Assembly: GCA_947492525.1 (NCBI GenBank)
Contig: CANLNQ010000007.1
Coordinates: forward strand, 62,001 to 126,000
Direction: 5' to 3'
Source: an uncultured Granulosicoccus sp.
Lineage (GTDB): Bacteria > Pseudomonadota > Gammaproteobacteria > Granulosicoccales > Granulosicoccaceae
Length of the DNA stretch: 64,000 nt
The notes beneath the pieces were generated by a model that had not been told where the DNA came from, searched no databases, and saw only the letters and a list, made by a program, of their open reading frames with translations. Positions 63,831 to 64,000 of this stretch are shown piece after piece; position 1 is the stretch's first letter, and every line of letters starts with the position of its first letter. Made by a program: the position numbers and the translations under genes.

Positions 63831-64000
63831 GTGCAGTCGTGCAGTCGTGCAGTCGTGCAGTCGTGCAGTCGTGCAGTCGTGCAGTCGTGCAGTCGGTAAG
63901 TCGGTAAGTCGGTAAGTCGGTAAGTCGGTAAGTCGGGCAGTCGGGTAGTCGGGTAGTCGGGTAGTCGGGTAGTCGGGTAGTCGGGTAGTCGGGCAGACGA
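63831..64000. repeat. Tandem 8-bp repeat array in three blocks, running off the window
   Basis: Eight GTGCAGTC units (63831-63894) are followed by five GGTAAGTC (63895-63934), one GGGCAGTC, six GGGTAGTC (63943-63990) and a degenerate GGGCAGAC (63991-63998). All units share the frame nnnnAGTC, so the blocks arose by successive amplification of variants. It is not CRISPR, since there are no spacers. An 8-base period is not a multiple of three, so length changes would shift any reading frame across it. The right end is not in the window. Confidence 0.95.

Noticed and set aside
63831-64000. Possible CRISPR array
   Set aside because: Repeats are 8 bases long and directly adjoining, with no unique spacers and no cas genes.

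Overview
The window looks like chromosomal DNA of a free-living, respiratory gammaproteobacterium. The evidence is the arrangement dsbA / cytochrome c4 / divergent engB (a gammaproteobacterial neighbourhood), a PilU-type twitching ATPase, a PilY1-like protein, several lipoproteins with classic lipoboxes, and four large ABC uptake or export systems. No rRNA, tRNA, phage, integrase or CRISPR array was seen. The many importers for amino acids, peptides and amino sugars, and the long spacers, suggest a large-genome marine or soil heterotroph; a Granulosicoccus-like organism is only a guess.

Layout. 1-2.3 kb: a gabD-type aldehyde dehydrogenase (cut by the window start) divergent from an IclR regulator. 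2.3-5.6 kb: hisC paralogue, two exported proteins of unknown function and a metallophosphoesterase, tightly packed. 5.6-9.7 kb: an orphan adenylate-forming ligase, then dsbA, cytochrome c4 and engB. 10.1-15.5 kb: a five-gene branched-chain amino acid/amide-type ABC importer with a structured spacer after the binding-protein gene. 15.5-15.6 kb: a REP/MITE-like palindromic element. 15.6-20.5 kb: an SbcC/SbcD-like (YhaN/YhaO-like) pair. 20.5-25.3 kb: pilU with a long acidic tail and a pilY1-like gene. 25.5-30.7 kb: two transporters and a YbbA/YbbP-type ABC exporter. 30.8-36.7 kb: a gluconate/pentose-phosphate cluster (gnd, 2-hydroxyacid dehydrogenase, gluconokinase, LacI repressor, lactonase, GlcG-like protein) with a LacI-type operator in the divergent promoter. 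36.8-42.8 kb: AI-2E family permease, a small lipoprotein, a large subtilisin-like lipoprotein and a Crp/Fnr regulator. 43.0-51.5 kb: dipeptide ABC importer with an M24 peptidase inside the locus, then a Gfo/Idh/MocA oxidoreductase and a VOC protein. 51.5-55.5 kb: PEBP and YHYH secreted proteins, a MATE exporter behind a perfect palindrome, and a lipoprotein. 55.7-63.8 kb: a divergent amino-sugar locus. 63.8-64.0 kb: an array of 8-bp tandem repeats running off the end.

How the genes work together. The clearest system is the last one. A sugar ABC importer (binding protein, two permeases, MsmX/UgpC-like ATPase) with nagB reads left, and a BadF-type kinase, nagA and murQ read right, with stop/start overlaps inside both units. 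Together they encode uptake of N-acetylglucosamine and/or N-acetylmuramic acid, phosphorylation, ether cleavage of MurNAc-6-P, deacetylation and deamination to fructose-6-P: peptidoglycan or chitin amino-sugar use without a PTS. The gluconate cluster converts a lactone to gluconate, then 6-phosphogluconate, then ribulose-5-P under one LacI repressor. The dpp locus couples di/oligopeptide import to an X-Pro-type peptidase. In three ABC loci the binding-protein gene is followed by a strong stem-loop before the downstream genes, a likely shared way of making excess binding protein.
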